From assembly GCF_004193775.1 (NCBI RefSeq), contig NC_041004.1, positions 38,960,411-39,024,410 on the forward strand: a stretch of 64,000 bases of DNA. The letters are read 5' to 3'. Below the pieces are notes generated by a model. The model saw only the letters and a list, made by a program, of their open reading frames with translations, did not search any database and was not told the origin of the DNA. The position numbers and the translations under genes are program-made. The DNA comes from Glycine soja (Eukaryota; Streptophyta; Magnoliopsida; Fabales; Fabaceae). Positions 63,529 through 64,000 of the stretch are shown piece by piece (within the stretch, counting starts at the first letter, position 1; the number at the start of each line of letters is the position of its first letter).

Positions 63529-64000
63529 CTGAAGATATCATATGTGAATCAAGAATAAGTATTTCACAAAGACAAGTCCCATAACTATAATAATAATATA
63601 ATAGCTTATTAACACTGACACATTTCTTACATGAAAGTAACACAAAAAAACAAGGGAAAATGACACTATCAACATTTCTAGAGACAAATAGTTTCACATT
63701 AATGTGAAAACTGTATCAGGGTATAGGTTAAGTACTTTACTCAGAGAAGTTTCCATTCATATAAGCCATCTTCATAAAAAAATAAAAAATAGTTGAAAGC
63801 TATTTTTACAATATCATGCAACTCTTGAACGGTTGAACCTATACAGACTTATCAAAATAAGCCATTTAACTCCATGAGTATTCATTATTCACCCTAATGT
63901 ACATGACTAACAGATATATATAAGCCATTTTCCATGTGCATTTATTATTCACCCTAATGTACATGACTTATCAAAATGAAAACAACTTGGCAACGTGAAT
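63529..64000 (-). other. Probable methyltransferase intron running off the window
   Basis: The exon starting at 63528 has a clean CTTCAG acceptor, so the sequence to its right should be intron. No GGxNC-type exon, expected upstream in this family, is visible before the window ends. Confidence 0.55.
63848..63978. repeat. Tandem repeat, period about 60 bp, two and a half copies
   Basis: ACTTATCAAAAT, then AAGCCATTT, then ATTATTCACCCTAATGTACA and TGACT recur with a period of 60-62 bp: TTATTCACCCTAATG is at about 63885 and again 60 bp later, and ACTTATCAAAAT brackets the array at 63848 and 63967. It is probably within an upstream intron of the methyltransferase gene. Two copies carry small differences. 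Confidence 0.75.

Overview
This is a plant nuclear window, AT-rich between genes, with GT-AG introns, genes several kilobases apart, microsatellites and short mobile-element remnants. The coding sequences look legume-like, and the mix of intact and freshly broken genes fits a recently duplicated genome such as soybean (Glycine). The species is inferred from remembered sequence character; no search was run.

Layout, left to right. 1-7.8 kb is AT-rich intergenic DNA. An FCS-like zinc finger (FLZ) gene lies on the minus strand at 7.8-8.9 kb. 9-19.8 kb has no gene that I can support, but holds a roughly 490-bp tandem duplication and a LINE RNase H scrap. A ten-exon WD40 gene (WDR4/TRM82, the tRNA m7G methyltransferase partner) is on the minus strand at 19.8-22.3 kb. 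A single-exon F-box/kelch gene (SKIP30 type) is on the minus strand at 24.8-25.8 kb, with a predicted 3-kb leader intron carrying a SINE. 29-36.5 kb is intergenic. An intact GPI-anchored lipid-transfer protein gene (minus, 36.5-37.9 kb) faces a decayed relative (plus, 39.8-41.6 kb). A pentatricopeptide-repeat gene (plus, 43.2-45.5 kb) is broken by a frameshift and a stop. A second, 5'-truncated SINE lies at 48.6 kb. A complete ten-exon inositol polyphosphate 5-phosphatase gene (minus, 49.4-52.4 kb) follows. After 10 kb of intergenic DNA come the last two exons of a homocysteine S-methyltransferase gene (minus, 62.2-63.5 kb), with a frameshift just before its zinc-binding GGCC motif.

The genes do not form a pathway. 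Their interest is positional. From memory of Arabidopsis locus order, the FLZ, SKIP30, 5-phosphatase and methyltransferase genes match neighbours around At3g63210-At3g63250, while WDR4, the decayed lipid-transfer gene and the PPR gene match neighbours At1g03110, At1g03103 and At1g03100. Here the two sets are interleaved, as expected if this window keeps an ancestral order that Arabidopsis split between two duplicated segments. Three of the eight genes are damaged. I found no previously undescribed biological system.
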